Assembly (NCBI GenBank): GCA_016703425.1
Contig: JADJCA010000015.1
Span: forward strand, 1-64,000
From: Myxococcales bacterium
Lineage (GTDB): Bacteria; Myxococcota_A; Polyangia; Polyangiales; Polyangiaceae
DNA length: 64,000 nucleotides
Reading direction: 5' to 3'
Below the pieces are notes generated by a model. That model had not been told where the DNA came from, searched no databases, and worked only from the letters and a program-made list of their open reading frames with translations. The position numbers and the translations under genes are program-made. Position 1 is the first letter of the stretch, and every line of letters begins with the position of its first letter. Below, piece after piece: positions 53,207 through 61,284 of this stretch.

Positions 53207-53878
53207 CTACTCGTTGCGAAATTGCGCGGCGACCGAGCCAAAGTGGGCCCGCGCGCGGCGAAGACGCGATGCGACAGTGCCCGGCGGCACATCCAAGCGG
53301 ACCGCGATGTGGGCCATGCTCATCTCTTCGATCTCGTGGAGGACGAAGACGGTTCGCAGCTCCGCGGGCATGTGCTGCAGGGTCTGGACGACGAGAACCC
53401 GCGCTCGCTCAAGCTCCAAGACCTGCTCTGGGTTCGGTGTCGCATCCACGGCATCGACGAGCTCCTCGCCGAGGTTCTCGCCGTGGCGCATCGCCTGACG
53501 GTGGGCCGACCACGCGACGCGACGTGCCACGCCAAAGAGAAATTGGCGCTCGCCCCCCTCCGGCACTTCGGCGAGGCGGCGCGCCATGACGATGGCGATC
53601 TGCTGAGCGGCGTCCTCCGCGGCGGCCCCCGTCACACCGAAGCGTCGCAGCGTGCGCGCAGTGTAGTCCGCGTGCTCGCGCAGCACACTCCGAAGGCGTG
53701 CGTCAGGCCGCGAGGACGCGACGGACGGGCAGCGACCCATGTGGGTCGCGCGCTCGTCTACGGCGCTGGCTGCTGCGATCGGCGGCAAAGGGCTCTCCTG
53801 GGAAACGGGTAGCAACGGGCGTGCGCGCGTGAAGCGCGAGGTCAAGCGACGTACGGCGGGGCGAGCGCCGCGCTTCAC
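53207..53878 (-). CDS. ECF RNA polymerase sigma factor
   Basis: 223 residues from ATG 53878; ATG 53740 is a shorter alternative, since the first ~46 residues are Arg/Pro-rich and atypical. Region 2 features: TARTLRRFGVTGAAAEDAAQQIAIVMARRL. Region 4: ELRTVFVLHEIEEMSMAHIAVRLDVPPGTVASRLRRARAHF, a helix-turn-helix. No anti-sigma gene is evident, unless the lipoprotein just downstream plays that part indirectly. The 14-bp spacing argues for co-transcription with that lipoprotein. Confidence 0.85.
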   Translation of the reverse strand: MKRGARPAVRRLTSRFTRARPLLPVSQESPLPPIAAASAVDERATHMGRCPSVASSRPDARLRSVLREHADYTARTLRRFGVTGAAAEDAAQQIAIVMARRLAEVPEGGERQFLFGVARRVAWSAHRQAMRHGENLGEELVDAVDATPNPEQVLELERARVLVVQTLQHMPAELRTVFVLHEIEEMSMAHIAVRLDVPPGTVASRLRRARAHFGSVAAQFRNE

Positions 53879-53949
53879 TTCTCATCGAGAGAGCGCAACT
53901 TGAGCAGGCGACCGCGGCGTGTGGCACGCGGCCGCACCGCTCCAGGTGC

Positions 53950-54222
53950 CTAGTTCCAGACGCAGCGGGTGCCGCAGCACCGGCCGATCTTGAGGCAGGA
54001 GCCAGTGCACGAGGCCTTGCAGTTCGAATAGCCGGTGGAGCCGCTGTAGACGCGGCCGCCCGACGTGCACTCGTAGGCCGTGTAGCACGCGACCTGCGCC
54101 TCGCTCGTGGACTCGACCTCGACCTTGACCTCGTCGTCGGTGGTCTCGGTCTCAGCCGTGGACCCGCAGGCGACGGAAGCGAGGGCGAAGAGCGCCGCGA
54201 CGCTGGCAACGAACTTTTTCAT
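53950..54222 (-). CDS. Small Cys-rich lipoprotein
   Basis: 90 residues from ATG 54222, which has a GGGAGG ribosome site about 5 nt upstream. Signal peptide with lipobox ASVAC (Cys19). After an acidic Thr/Glu linker (TAETETTDDEVKVEVESTSEA), a compact Cys-rich domain (about 45-90) has eight Cys: CYTAYECTSGG, NCKASCTGSCLKIGRCCGTRCVW. Disulfide-rich mini-domain; no family recognised. Its own ribosome site and upstream 350-bp gene-free region suggest a single-gene unit. Confidence 0.72.
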   Translation of the reverse strand: MKKFVASVAALFALASVACGSTAETETTDDEVKVEVESTSEAQVACYTAYECTSGGRVYSGSTGYSNCKASCTGSCLKIGRCCGTRCVWN

Positions 54223-54572
54223 GGAGACCTCCCATTTCGGCCACACCAGGCCGTTGTCTCCACGTACTTGCCCGCCCAAGACCGATCTGATCAGGGCAAA
54301 GAAACACGATCGTTTTTATCCGCCGCCGGATCGCGGAAGGCCTTTCCCGACGCCTCCCGAGGGGCTCAGGACGCCGCTTCGAAGTGCCACCTCAGCGAAG
54401 CGCCTCGGGACGTCATCGTTCTCGCGAAGGCCACACCCTCAACGGGCTCCCTTCGAGTGCCCGGCGCGTGGCGCGATGGTTCTCATGGTCGCCGGGTGGG
54501 GTCTTCTACGCGGCGAGCGCCGAAGAGGTTCCGAGCGATCGGCGGTCGCGGTGGCATGCGTCGCCGGTCGCG
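54223..54572. other. Gene-free stretch
   Basis: About 350 bp upstream of the small lipoprotein gene and downstream of the SMI1-like gene, both on the minus strand. I see no coding frame with family character, repeat or clear promoter. The ribosome site of the lipoprotein gene lies at its left edge. Confidence 0.5.
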
Positions 54573-55175
54573 TCATCGCGCTGAAGCGCGGCCTCCTCGA
54601 GGTCGAACGTTCTTCGGGTAACCGGGCGACTGCTCCCTGCGAATTCGTCGCGCCTTTGGACCGCGAAACGCATCGACGACCGCGTCCCAGTCAGCAAGAG
54701 GCGCCTTCGCACTCTTTGTGATCGCGATATGCGCGCGAAGCCAAGCGTCAACAGAGGGCGCCAAGTTCACCACGCGGCCTTCCACGTTTAGCCACTCGAA
54801 AACTTCACCGCTTCGCGTGTCGACGCAAAGGAGATCGCCCTCACAGCAGAGGACAGGGACCCACGCAGCGTCCCACGATCCATCATCCAACATCCGGATT
54901 CGAACCCGCTCGAGCATCTTCTTCTGGGCAGCGGCGCGGGCCAGTGAAAGCCAACCGTAGTAACCCTCGATGGCTTCGTACGGATCCTTTGCTCCGTCGT
55001 GCCAAGCATAGAGTTCGCGAAGACCCTGCGGCAGCTTCAACCCAAACTTCTTCTCCGCCGCCCTCAACGCGGCGGGCGTGGCGCCCTTTCGAAGCCGACG
55101 CTCGAGTCCGGGACGCTTGTAGGCCCAGAGCCGCGAGAGTGCATCGAGTCGAGTCTTCGCCAGCCCCCTGTGCAT
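54573..55175 (-). CDS. SMI1/KNR4-like protein
   Basis: 200 residues. Typical SMI1/KNR4 features: an N-terminal LRKGATPAALRAAEKKFGLKLPQGLRELYAWHDGA, then YGWLSL, WVPVLCCEGDLLCVDTRSGEVFEW and VVNLAPSVDAWL. Family members in bacteria often neutralise toxins (immunity proteins) and bind specific partner domains. No toxin gene is recognised beside it. The C-terminal ~35 residues are Arg-rich and atypical, so the true end may be shorter. It is on the minus strand, 132 bp downstream of the Zn-ribbon kinase gene. Confidence 0.8.
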   Translation of the reverse strand: MHRGLAKTRLDALSRLWAYKRPGLERRLRKGATPAALRAAEKKFGLKLPQGLRELYAWHDGAKDPYEAIEGYYGWLSLARAAAQKKMLERVRIRMLDDGSWDAAWVPVLCCEGDLLCVDTRSGEVFEWLNVEGRVVNLAPSVDAWLRAHIAITKSAKAPLADWDAVVDAFRGPKARRIRREQSPGYPKNVRPRGGRASAR

Positions 55176-55307
55176 GGTGAGAACTAGAGCAACTGAACCG
55201 CGTCGACGTCAACCGATGCGCGGACGGTTCGCGGGAGCGTCGAGCGAACGGCGTCGACGATGAACACCGACGACGGCTCGGATTTTGGGGTCCCGGTCAC
55301 GAGCCCA

Positions 55308-56720
55308 CTACCTCGATCGCTTCTTCGTTCCGTCGATGCCCTCGCGCATCGCGCGGGCGAGCTCGGAGGTCGTCGTCGAACGGACCGTCTCCTCGTCGAA
55401 GTCGAGCTCGAGGCTCCCCGAATGAGTAGGCGCCTCGGTGACGCGGCCGCGCGACGACTCGCCCTCGTGCACCCGCTCGCCCATCGCCGGGTCGTGGAGC
55501 GTCTCGTCCCAGAGCCCCGAGGCCGGCGGCGGAGCGACCACATCGCGACGTGACGACGTGGGATTGGGCAGCGAGCGCGACGAGATGTAGCTCGCTGCGT
55601 GATACGGCACGAGCGCCTCTTGGAGCGCAATCGCATCGGCGTATCGGTCGCCGCGCTCACGAGCCATGGCGCTCATGACGACGCTCTCGAGGCCCTCGGG
55701 TAGGTCGGGGCGGGTGACGCGGAGCGGCGTCGGGTCAGCGAACAGAATCGACCGGAGGAGGCCGTTGTAGTTTTGGCTCGCGAAGGGGCGCGTGCCGGCC
55801 AACGCTTCGTACATCACAACCCCACACGCGTAGAGGTCGGTACGCTGATCGAGATCGCGCTCGCCGCGCGCTTGCTCGGGCGACAAATAGAACGGTGTCC
55901 CCATGACCATGCCGGCCATCGTGAGATCGGTCACTGCGTCGGGAGCCGGGTTCATCTCCTTGGCAACGCCGAAGTCGAGGAGCTTCGCCAAAGGCCCAAC
56001 GCCAACGCGCGTGTTGAGGAAGATGTTCTCGGGCTTGATGTCGCGGTGCAGGATCCCCTTCTGGTGAGCGGCGTGGAGGCCCGAGAGGACTTGCAACATG
56101 ATGTCCACGAGGTCGGTCGCGTCGACGCGCTCCCGTGCGATGCGATCGGCGAGCGTTTCGCCCACGAGTCGCTCCATCACGAGAAACGGACTGCCGTCGC
56201 CCAGCTCGCCGATGTCGTAGACCTCGCAGATGTTCGGGTGCCCAATGGTGCCGGCGGCGCGCGCTTCGTTCTGAAAGCGCTGCACGGCGACGCGCCGCTT
56301 GGCCTGCGTCGGATGGAGCACCTTGATGGCGACGGCGCGGCCTAGGGCGAGGTGTTCGGCCTCGAAGACCGTGCCCATGCCGCCTTCGCCGAGGATCGAG
56401 CGGACGCGGTAGCGACCGCCGAGCGTCGTGCCGATGAGCGCGCGGACCGACGGAGCCGCCTCGTCGGGTTCGAGCGGCGGAACGGACGGGGCGCGCGCGC
56501 CGGGAGCCGGAGGAGGGGGAACGGATCCTCGCGGTCTCGGCGGCGTGGGCAGCGGCGGCACGGAAGGAACGCGTCGCTCGTGCTGCGGCGTGGGCGGCGG
56601 CCGGGAGCGGCTCGACGCGGGCCTGCCAACGGCAGATGCGAGCGTGTGCCCTGTGCGTGGACAAACGGTCGTCGACGCTTCGTGCAGTGCGCCGCAGTGA
56701 GGACAGCCAATCAGCGCCAC
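55308..56720 (-). CDS. Serine/threonine protein kinase with N-terminal zinc ribbon
   Basis: 470 residues. A zinc-ribbon-like N-terminus (CPHC...C, Cys6, Cys9, Cys20) is followed by a Pro/Arg-rich linker. Kinase domain about 100-370: P-loop GEGGMGTVFE, Lys133 (VAIKVL), HRD (His225, Arg226, Asp227), DFG Asp249 and SPEQARGERDLDQRTDLYACG. There is no TM helix; the C-terminus has an acidic stretch (LELDFDEETV). It is a paralogue of the kinase at 45136-46737, with the same CPxC..HxxxxxxC layout. The Cys-motif protein gene starts on the other strand about 260 bp away. Confidence 0.9.
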   Translation of the reverse strand: MALIGCPHCGALHEASTTVCPRTGHTLASAVGRPASSRSRPPPTPQHERRVPSVPPLPTPPRPRGSVPPPPAPGARAPSVPPLEPDEAAPSVRALIGTTLGGRYRVRSILGEGGMGTVFEAEHLALGRAVAIKVLHPTQAKRRVAVQRFQNEARAAGTIGHPNICEVYDIGELGDGSPFLVMERLVGETLADRIARERVDATDLVDIMLQVLSGLHAAHQKGILHRDIKPENIFLNTRVGVGPLAKLLDFGVAKEMNPAPDAVTDLTMAGMVMGTPFYLSPEQARGERDLDQRTDLYACGVVMYEALAGTRPFASQNYNGLLRSILFADPTPLRVTRPDLPEGLESVVMSAMARERGDRYADAIALQEALVPYHAASYISSRSLPNPTSSRRDVVAPPPASGLWDETLHDPAMGERVHEGESSRGRVTEAPTHSGSLELDFDEETVRSTTTSELARAMREGIDGTKKRSR

Positions 56721-56976
56721 GGACTCCTCGTTGGCACGCGCACCGCCCGGTGGCGAACCGAGGTCACGAGCCTATCACCGTTCCTCGCCTGCTCTTCTTT
56801 GGTGCGTTGGCTTCCTCATCACGACCGCCGGGCGCGAGCCTTCGAGCCTGTGCCATCGTTGTGCCAGGACCGGGCGTCGCCGTCCCCTTCGAGACCACAC
56901 GCGCAGGCAATCCGAGGCTTTTCAAAGGTTCCCGCAGGCGAGGTGCGATGGCCTGTCCGTTGCTTCGGTGGATCCC

Positions 56977-57528
56977 ATGGACGTTCAAGAGATCGCTATT
57001 GCGAACCCCTGCGGGAAGAGCTGGCGCGAGATGACCCCCGCCGCTGGGGGTCGCTTTTGCGGGGACTGCCGCAAGGTCGTGCGCGATCTGTCGTCTCTCA
57101 ACGAAGCGGAAGCGCGAGCCCTTCTCCACGATAGGGGCGGCGACTTGTGCGTGCGCTACGTCTATGACGCGCGCGGACACGTGGTCTTTCGTCAGCAGGC
57201 TCGGCTGCTCGCGCCGTCGATGTTGCACCGGGCGAAGCGCGCGCCGGCGATAGCGCTGGCGATGCTCCCGGCGCTTGCTGGATGCGCCCTGACCAATGGA
57301 AGTGACGCAAGGAACTCCGAGGCGATGGGCGGTATGCCCTGGATCGAGTCGCCGCAACCACTCGAGCGGCAGAGCGACGTCGACAGCGGGCGAGGAGCCG
57401 CCGACGCCGCAACTGCGAGGGATGCCGGTCCGACGACGACGGGTGACGCCGCGCCGCTCGACGCACCGGAAGCGGAAGACGGCGGCTCGCCGCAAGGGGA
57501 CGCGGGGGCCGACGCGAGCAACCTGTAG
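56977..57528 (+). CDS. Protein with GRFCxxCxKxVxDLS Cys motif, possible lipoprotein
   Basis: 183 residues from ATG 56977; the frame is open further upstream but has no domain there. The N-terminal domain reads CGKSWREMTPAAGGRFCGDCRKVVRDLS, with Cys12, Cys28 and Cys31, then a fourth Cys (GDLCVRYVY); this resembles a motif I recall at the N-terminus of some Bacteroidota and myxobacterial proteins, of unknown role (recollection, unchecked). A hydrophobic segment and Cys follow (ALAMLPALAGCALT), then a Pro/Asp/Gly linker rich in DAG. A zinc or metal site in the cytoplasm before a membrane anchor is possible. It lies upstream of the repeat-protein gene, same strand. Confidence 0.65.
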   Translation: MDVQEIAIANPCGKSWREMTPAAGGRFCGDCRKVVRDLSSLNEAEARALLHDRGGDLCVRYVYDARGHVVFRQQARLLAPSMLHRAKRAPAIALAMLPALAGCALTNGSDARNSEAMGGMPWIESPQPLERQSDVDSGRGAADAATARDAGPTTTGDAAPLDAPEAEDGGSPQGDAGADASNL

Positions 57529-57860
57529 TCTCGCTTTGGTCATCGCAGTCGCTTGCCGCGTGCGCGGCGGCGTTTCGTGCCGACGAACTCACGCGCGTCT
57601 AGGGTTGCCCGGAAAAGCCGCCGGCTGCGCCACCCAGCGGCGACACCGACGGGCACGCCCACGTCCAGCACCGCCGTGGGTCTTGCGGCTTCGACACCAG
57701 TGAACGAATCGTTCACTTCACGATTTGTCCGTGCTTCGGGGTCGTGGAACACCTCGCGCGCAGTGCTGTGCCCTGGGAGTTCACAACGAGCAGGCTGGCA
57801 CCTCGGTTGCGATGTTCGTTTCGCGGCGCCGCGATGGATCGCCGCGAAGGAGTGTCAATC
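57529..57860. other. Gene-free stretch with palindromes
   Basis: About 330 bp between the Cys-motif protein gene and the repeat-protein gene. It holds the 17-bp palindrome (57700-57716) and a second perfect 14-bp palindrome TCGCGGCGCCGCGA at 57821-57834, 27 bp before the start codon. A ribosome site AAGGAG lies about 9 nt before ATG 57861. No gene is recognised within it. Confidence 0.5.
57700..57716. promoter_or_regulatory. 17-bp perfect palindrome upstream of the repeat-protein gene
   Basis: GTGAACGA-A-TCGTTCAC: two 8-bp arms around one base, about 145 bp before the start at 57861, in the 331-bp gene-free stretch. TGAACG/CGTTCA half-sites are typical of TetR-family operators. It is a possible binding site for a dimeric regulator. 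Confidence 0.45.
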
Positions 57861-59117
57861 ATGGCGATGCGAGTCCCGACGCTCGATCTCGAGGCCCTCG
57901 ACGCAGTGCACGGCGGCGCGAGGGTCGTTCGGATGTTTCCGAACGGTGGTTCGATTGAAGTCCTGCCGGCACCCAACGGTCAGCCTATCAGCCTGGACGG
58001 GCAGACGGTGGTGCCGGGAAACAGTCCGCTCGCGGTGCCGACGACGACGGAGCGACACGACGACGGGAGCACGTCCCAGGTCGATCGCAACGGCATCATT
58101 CGCTCGACCACAGAGTCGCTCTCGCGAGATCAGGCGAGCTTCGAGACGACGCTGCCGGGCATCCGCTCTCCCCAGGAGGTGCGAAACTTCGCGGACCAAC
58201 GTGCGCAAGAGATCATGCGCACCGACCCAAGCATCAACACCGTCGACGCGAGCATCACCCACACGCTCAGCCTCGATGAAAACGGCCAGGAAAAGCTGAA
58301 CACGGAGCGCTCGACCATCAATCCCGAACAGCCGAAGGAAGACACGACGCCGCCGGCAGACACGGGGCCGCCCGCAGGAGACGCGACCTCCGATAGGGCA
58401 GACTCCTTGTCGGCGCAGGGTTCGGCGAATCTCGATGGCGCCCGCCGCGACGAGAGCCTCTCAAACGGGGCGTCGACCGCCACGACCAACGACGCGCAAG
58501 CGGTCGGCGGTGCCTTCGGCAACGAGGGCAACGCCAACGCCTTCAGCGGCGTCAACCAAGACGGCCAGGGCTTCGGCGACCTCTCCAACAGCGGCGGCTT
58601 CGAAGGTGGCTTCAGCGGCCTCAACGAGGGCAACGGCAACGCCAACGCCTTCAGCGGCGTCAACCAAGACGGCCAAGGCTTCGGCGACCTCTCCAACGGC
58701 GGCGGCTTCGAAGGTGGCTTCAGCGGCCTCAACGAGGGTGACGGCAACGCCAACGCCTTCAGCGGCGTCAACCAAGACGGCCAGGGCGTCGGCGACCTCT
58801 CCAACAGCTGCGGCTTCGAAGGTGGCTTCAGCGGCCTCAACGAGGGTGACGGCAACGCCAACGCCTTCAGCGGCGTCAACCAAGACGGCCAGGGCTTCGG
58901 CGACCTCTCCAACAGCGGCGGCTTCGAAGGTGGCTTCAGCGGCCTCAACGAGGGTGACGGCAACGCCAACGCCTTCAGCGGCGTCAACCAAGACGGTCAG
59001 GGCTTCGGCGACCTCTCCAACAGCGGCGGCTTCGAAGGTGGCTTCAGCGGCCTCAACGAGGGTGGCGGCGGCGGTGGCGAGAACGTCGAATCGAGCGCGG
59101 CGTCGCCCGAGGAGTGA
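57861..59117 (+). CDS. Double-glycine-leader protein with five 34/36-residue repeats
   Basis: 418 residues from ATG 57861, with ribosome site AAGGAG. The first 19 residues, MAMRVPTLDLEALDAVHGG, have the double-glycine leader pattern of bacteriocins and related secreted peptides (Leu at -12, Leu at -7, Val at -4, Gly-Gly at -2/-1), as removed by C39-peptidase transporters. A moderately charged region (about 20-210) follows. Five tandem repeats then begin at NEGNANAFSGVN (58521-59054) and a Gly/Glu/Ser tail ends the protein. Each full repeat is 36 residues: NEGDGNANAF, SGVNQDGQGF, GDLSNSGGFE, GGFSGL. No C39 transporter is in the window. Its function is unknown; secretion is inferred. Confidence 0.78.
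   Translation: MAMRVPTLDLEALDAVHGGARVVRMFPNGGSIEVLPAPNGQPISLDGQTVVPGNSPLAVPTTTERHDDGSTSQVDRNGIIRSTTESLSRDQASFETTLPGIRSPQEVRNFADQRAQEIMRTDPSINTVDASITHTLSLDENGQEKLNTERSTINPEQPKEDTTPPADTGPPAGDATSDRADSLSAQGSANLDGARRDESLSNGASTATTNDAQAVGGAFGNEGNANAFSGVNQDGQGFGDLSNSGGFEGGFSGLNEGNGNANAFSGVNQDGQGFGDLSNGGGFEGGFSGLNEGDGNANAFSGVNQDGQGVGDLSNSCGFEGGFSGLNEGDGNANAFSGVNQDGQGFGDLSNSGGFEGGFSGLNEGDGNANAFSGVNQDGQGFGDLSNSGGFEGGFSGLNEGGGGGGENVESSAASPEE
58521..59054 (+). repeat. Five-unit 102/108-bp coding tandem repeat
   Basis: Units start at 58521, 58623, 58731, 58839 and 58947 (102, 108, 108, 108, 108 bp), followed by a partial unit. They are nearly identical at the DNA level, with differences mainly in one Ser/Gly/Cys and one Phe/Val codon (for example NSCGFEGG and GQGVGDL in the third full unit). 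The near-identity implies recent duplication or ongoing homogenisation. They encode the Gly/Asn/Phe/Ser-rich domain of the protein at 57861. Confidence 0.9.
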
Positions 59118-59271
59118 TCCACGGCTCGGATGCGGCCAGGCGGCCTTTCGCGAAGGCCGGGCCAGACGTGAGCAACCTCTAGAGCGGCCGGGGCGCTCCG
59201 GTGAGGCTCGCGCCCGTAGCAGCGACTGACCGAGTGCGGATCCGTGTGTGCCGCCCACTACCGGGCGCCGC

Positions 59272-59946
59272 TCACCGACACGCTGCACGGCCTTCGTCGC
59301 GTCCGTGCAGCTCGTAGTGGTGACGACCGCTGACGAAGGCACCGCTCTGAATCGCGCTCGCGACGTCGGGGTTGTGCGCTCGGTAGTAGGACTCTTGGAA
59401 GCACTCGCTCGAGGCGCGCTCGAGCCGCCCGAAGAAGCGAAGAGCAGCGCCGTACTCGGGTGAGTTGTGAAAGACGGGCGTGCGCGAGATACCGCACGAG
59501 ATCGACACATCGCCGATTGCGCTCCGTACCGTCGAGAGGTCAAGCCCATCGATCCAGCCGTTTGACGTGCTGAAGTTGTGGTTACCCTGCCCTGCCACGC
59601 GACGCCCGTTCGGCAGCGTCGATACGACCGCGTCGCCACTCGAAGGCAACGTCCCGAAGCGCCCCGTCCACGACGCTTGCGCAGTCCACTTGACGACGCG
59701 GCTCGGGGCTCCGCTGTGGATGGGGCTCGCAGGGGTCACGCTCACCTCGAAGCTCGCTCCGTCTTGCGCGACGCAGCGAAAGGCGCCACCGCTGAGGGCG
59801 TCCTTGAGCGGCGCTACCATCGGATCGTCGACCAAGACGAGCGCGGCCTCGCTCTCGCCGTCCTCATCTTCGCGGTCGGGCGACGCGCCGCAACCGGCAA
59901 GGATCAGAGTGCTCGCTCCTAGGAAACCAACGCAACGTGCAACCAT
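59272..59946 (-). CDS. Lipoprotein with FxxxxYxxxNPDV-type C-terminal repeat
   Basis: 224 residues from ATG 59946 (lipobox LILAGC, Cys19). A beta-rich middle domain includes GAFRCVAQDGASFEVSV, VVKWTAQASWTGRFG and VSISCGISRTPVFHN, with a Cys pair. The C-terminal ~45 residues, FQESYYRAHNPDVASAIQSG-like (59281-59400), then HHYELHGRDEGR, form a short repeat found in secreted and calcium-binding-like proteins, where FDExYYLxxNPDVAxAV units recur. Only one copy is present. Function unknown; it converges on the repeat-protein gene, 154 bp apart. Confidence 0.75.
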   Translation of the reverse strand: MVARCVGFLGASTLILAGCGASPDREDEDGESEAALVLVDDPMVAPLKDALSGGAFRCVAQDGASFEVSVTPASPIHSGAPSRVVKWTAQASWTGRFGTLPSSGDAVVSTLPNGRRVAGQGNHNFSTSNGWIDGLDLSTVRSAIGDVSISCGISRTPVFHNSPEYGAALRFFGRLERASSECFQESYYRAHNPDVASAIQSGAFVSGRHHYELHGRDEGRAACR

Positions 59947-60225
59947 GACAGACGCCTCCGTGACGTCGCGGGCGACGTCGTTGGTCTGGAGCAAAGGTCG
60001 TACCTGCACGCCCATGCGTCATTTGCCCGCGTCGGCCGTGAGCGACGGCAATGCGCTTCCAGTCGAGACGACGACGCCGGCAATTGCTTTCCGCTCCCGG
60101 GCGTGGCGCCGCGTAAAGCTCCGCTGTGAGGCGCGCCCGTGGGCGCGACGATTCGCAAAGGGGCCCGCATGGAACTTCACACAACTTAAGGGGCAATTTT
60201 GCGGGCCGCGCGCATCCTAAGGCTC

Positions 60226-61056
60226 ATGAAGATGCCTTCTCTCCGCTCCTCGTTGACCACGTTGGCCTTCCCCCTTTTCGTGCTCGCCTCGGGCTGCAGC
60301 GCCGGCGCGTCGACCTCGGCGCCGCCGGTCGGCGCGACGCAGCAGCCCATCGCCACGCAGGAGGCGGGACCGCTCCGCGCCGTAGGCCTCGCGCTCGGTG
60401 ACGTCCCCCTTGGCGCCGATCAGCGCACACGCATCCAGGACCTCTTCAAACAAGCCGAGACCCGTCATCAAGCGGTGCGCACGGAGACGGCGAACCTAAA
60501 GAAGGACCTGATGCTCTCCTTGGCCGATCAGGTCGAGCGCGGCGCCATCGACAAGGCCGCCCTCGCGCCCAAGGTCGAGACGGCGATGAACGCCTTCAAG
60601 AAGGTGCGCGGCGAAGACATGGCGGCCCTCGCCGAGCTTCACAAGACGCTCACGCCGGATCAGCGCAAAGCCTTCGTCGACGCCTTCGAACCGAAGATGA
60701 TGCACAAGGCCATGGAAGGCCATCCGATGAAGGAGCGCCTCGGCAAGTGGCGCGAGCTCGAGCTCACGAGCGACCAAAAGGACAAGCTCAAGGAGGCCTT
60801 CAAGGCCCAGGTCGGCGGCGAGCACCCCATGAAGGCGTTCCGTGAGCACCGCGGCCACGCGAAACGCGCCCTCGAATCGTTCAAGAACGACACCTTCAAC
60901 GCGAACGAGGTCATGCCCGACCGCACCGCCGAGTGGCTCCCTCGGATGCTCAAGTTCGTCGAAACGGCGACGCCGATCTTGACGCCGGAGCAGCGGACCA
61001 AGGCCGCGGCGATGCTCCGCGAGCGCGCCAAGAGCGACGGCCCCGGCGTTCACTGA
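60226..61056 (+). CDS. Spy/CpxP-like periplasmic lipoprotein
   Basis: 276 residues from ATG 60226 (signal peptide, lipobox VLASGC). The mature protein is almost entirely helical and rich in Lys/Glu. Three LTxxQ-type motifs (LTPDQRKAFVDAF, LTSDQKDKLKEAF, LTPEQRTKAAAML), the hallmark of Spy/CpxP periplasmic chaperone-like proteins, are present. A His/Pro-rich segment (MEGHPMKERL, GEHPMKAFREHRGH) could bind metal. It likely protects or senses in the periplasm; no Cpx-type system is adjacent. A rho-independent terminator follows at 61126. Confidence 0.78.
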   Translation: MKMPSLRSSLTTLAFPLFVLASGCSAGASTSAPPVGATQQPIATQEAGPLRAVGLALGDVPLGADQRTRIQDLFKQAETRHQAVRTETANLKKDLMLSLADQVERGAIDKAALAPKVETAMNAFKKVRGEDMAALAELHKTLTPDQRKAFVDAFEPKMMHKAMEGHPMKERLGKWRELELTSDQKDKLKEAFKAQVGGEHPMKAFREHRGHAKRALESFKNDTFNANEVMPDRTAEWLPRMLKFVETATPILTPEQRTKAAAMLRERAKSDGPGVH

Positions 61057-61125
61057 ACAACGCTGCTGGAGGCTCGCGAGCCGGCGATCGGGACCAGGTC
61101 CCGGTTTCCGGCTCGTTTCCGTTTT

Positions 61126-61150
61126 GCGGGCCTGGCCGGGGCCCGCTTTT
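61126..61150 (+). terminator. Rho-independent terminator after the Spy-like gene
   Basis: Stem GCGGGCC (61126-61132) and GGCCCGC (61140-61146) with a 7-nt loop, followed by TTTT. It lies about 70 bp after the Spy-like stop and before the thiolase leader. Confidence 0.55.
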
Positions 61151-61165
61151 GGCCGCAAGCTCCCT

Positions 61166-61200
61166 GGGTAGAACTGCGGGGGGTGGGTAGAACTGCGGGG
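61166..61200. repeat. Two-copy 16-bp direct repeat
   Basis: GGGTAGAACTGCGGGG occurs at 61166-61181 and again at 61185-61200, with a 3-nt gap (19-bp period). It lies between the terminator and the thiolase gene; role unknown. Confidence 0.7.
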
Positions 61201-61284
61201 CCGATCGGGCTATACGAAGCGCGCCCGCACTGAACGCGGGGCCGCCGCAAGGCCGGTCCAGCTCGATTTTTGAGGAGAAGCACC

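Noticed and set aside
58521..59054. CRISPR array
   Set aside because: The repeats are contiguous and in phase with a coding frame, with no unique spacers and no cas genes.
58130..59639. Two long reverse frames over the repeat-protein gene
   Set aside because: They arise because the coding repeats are open on the other strand; the text is a translated repeat without leader or ribosome site.
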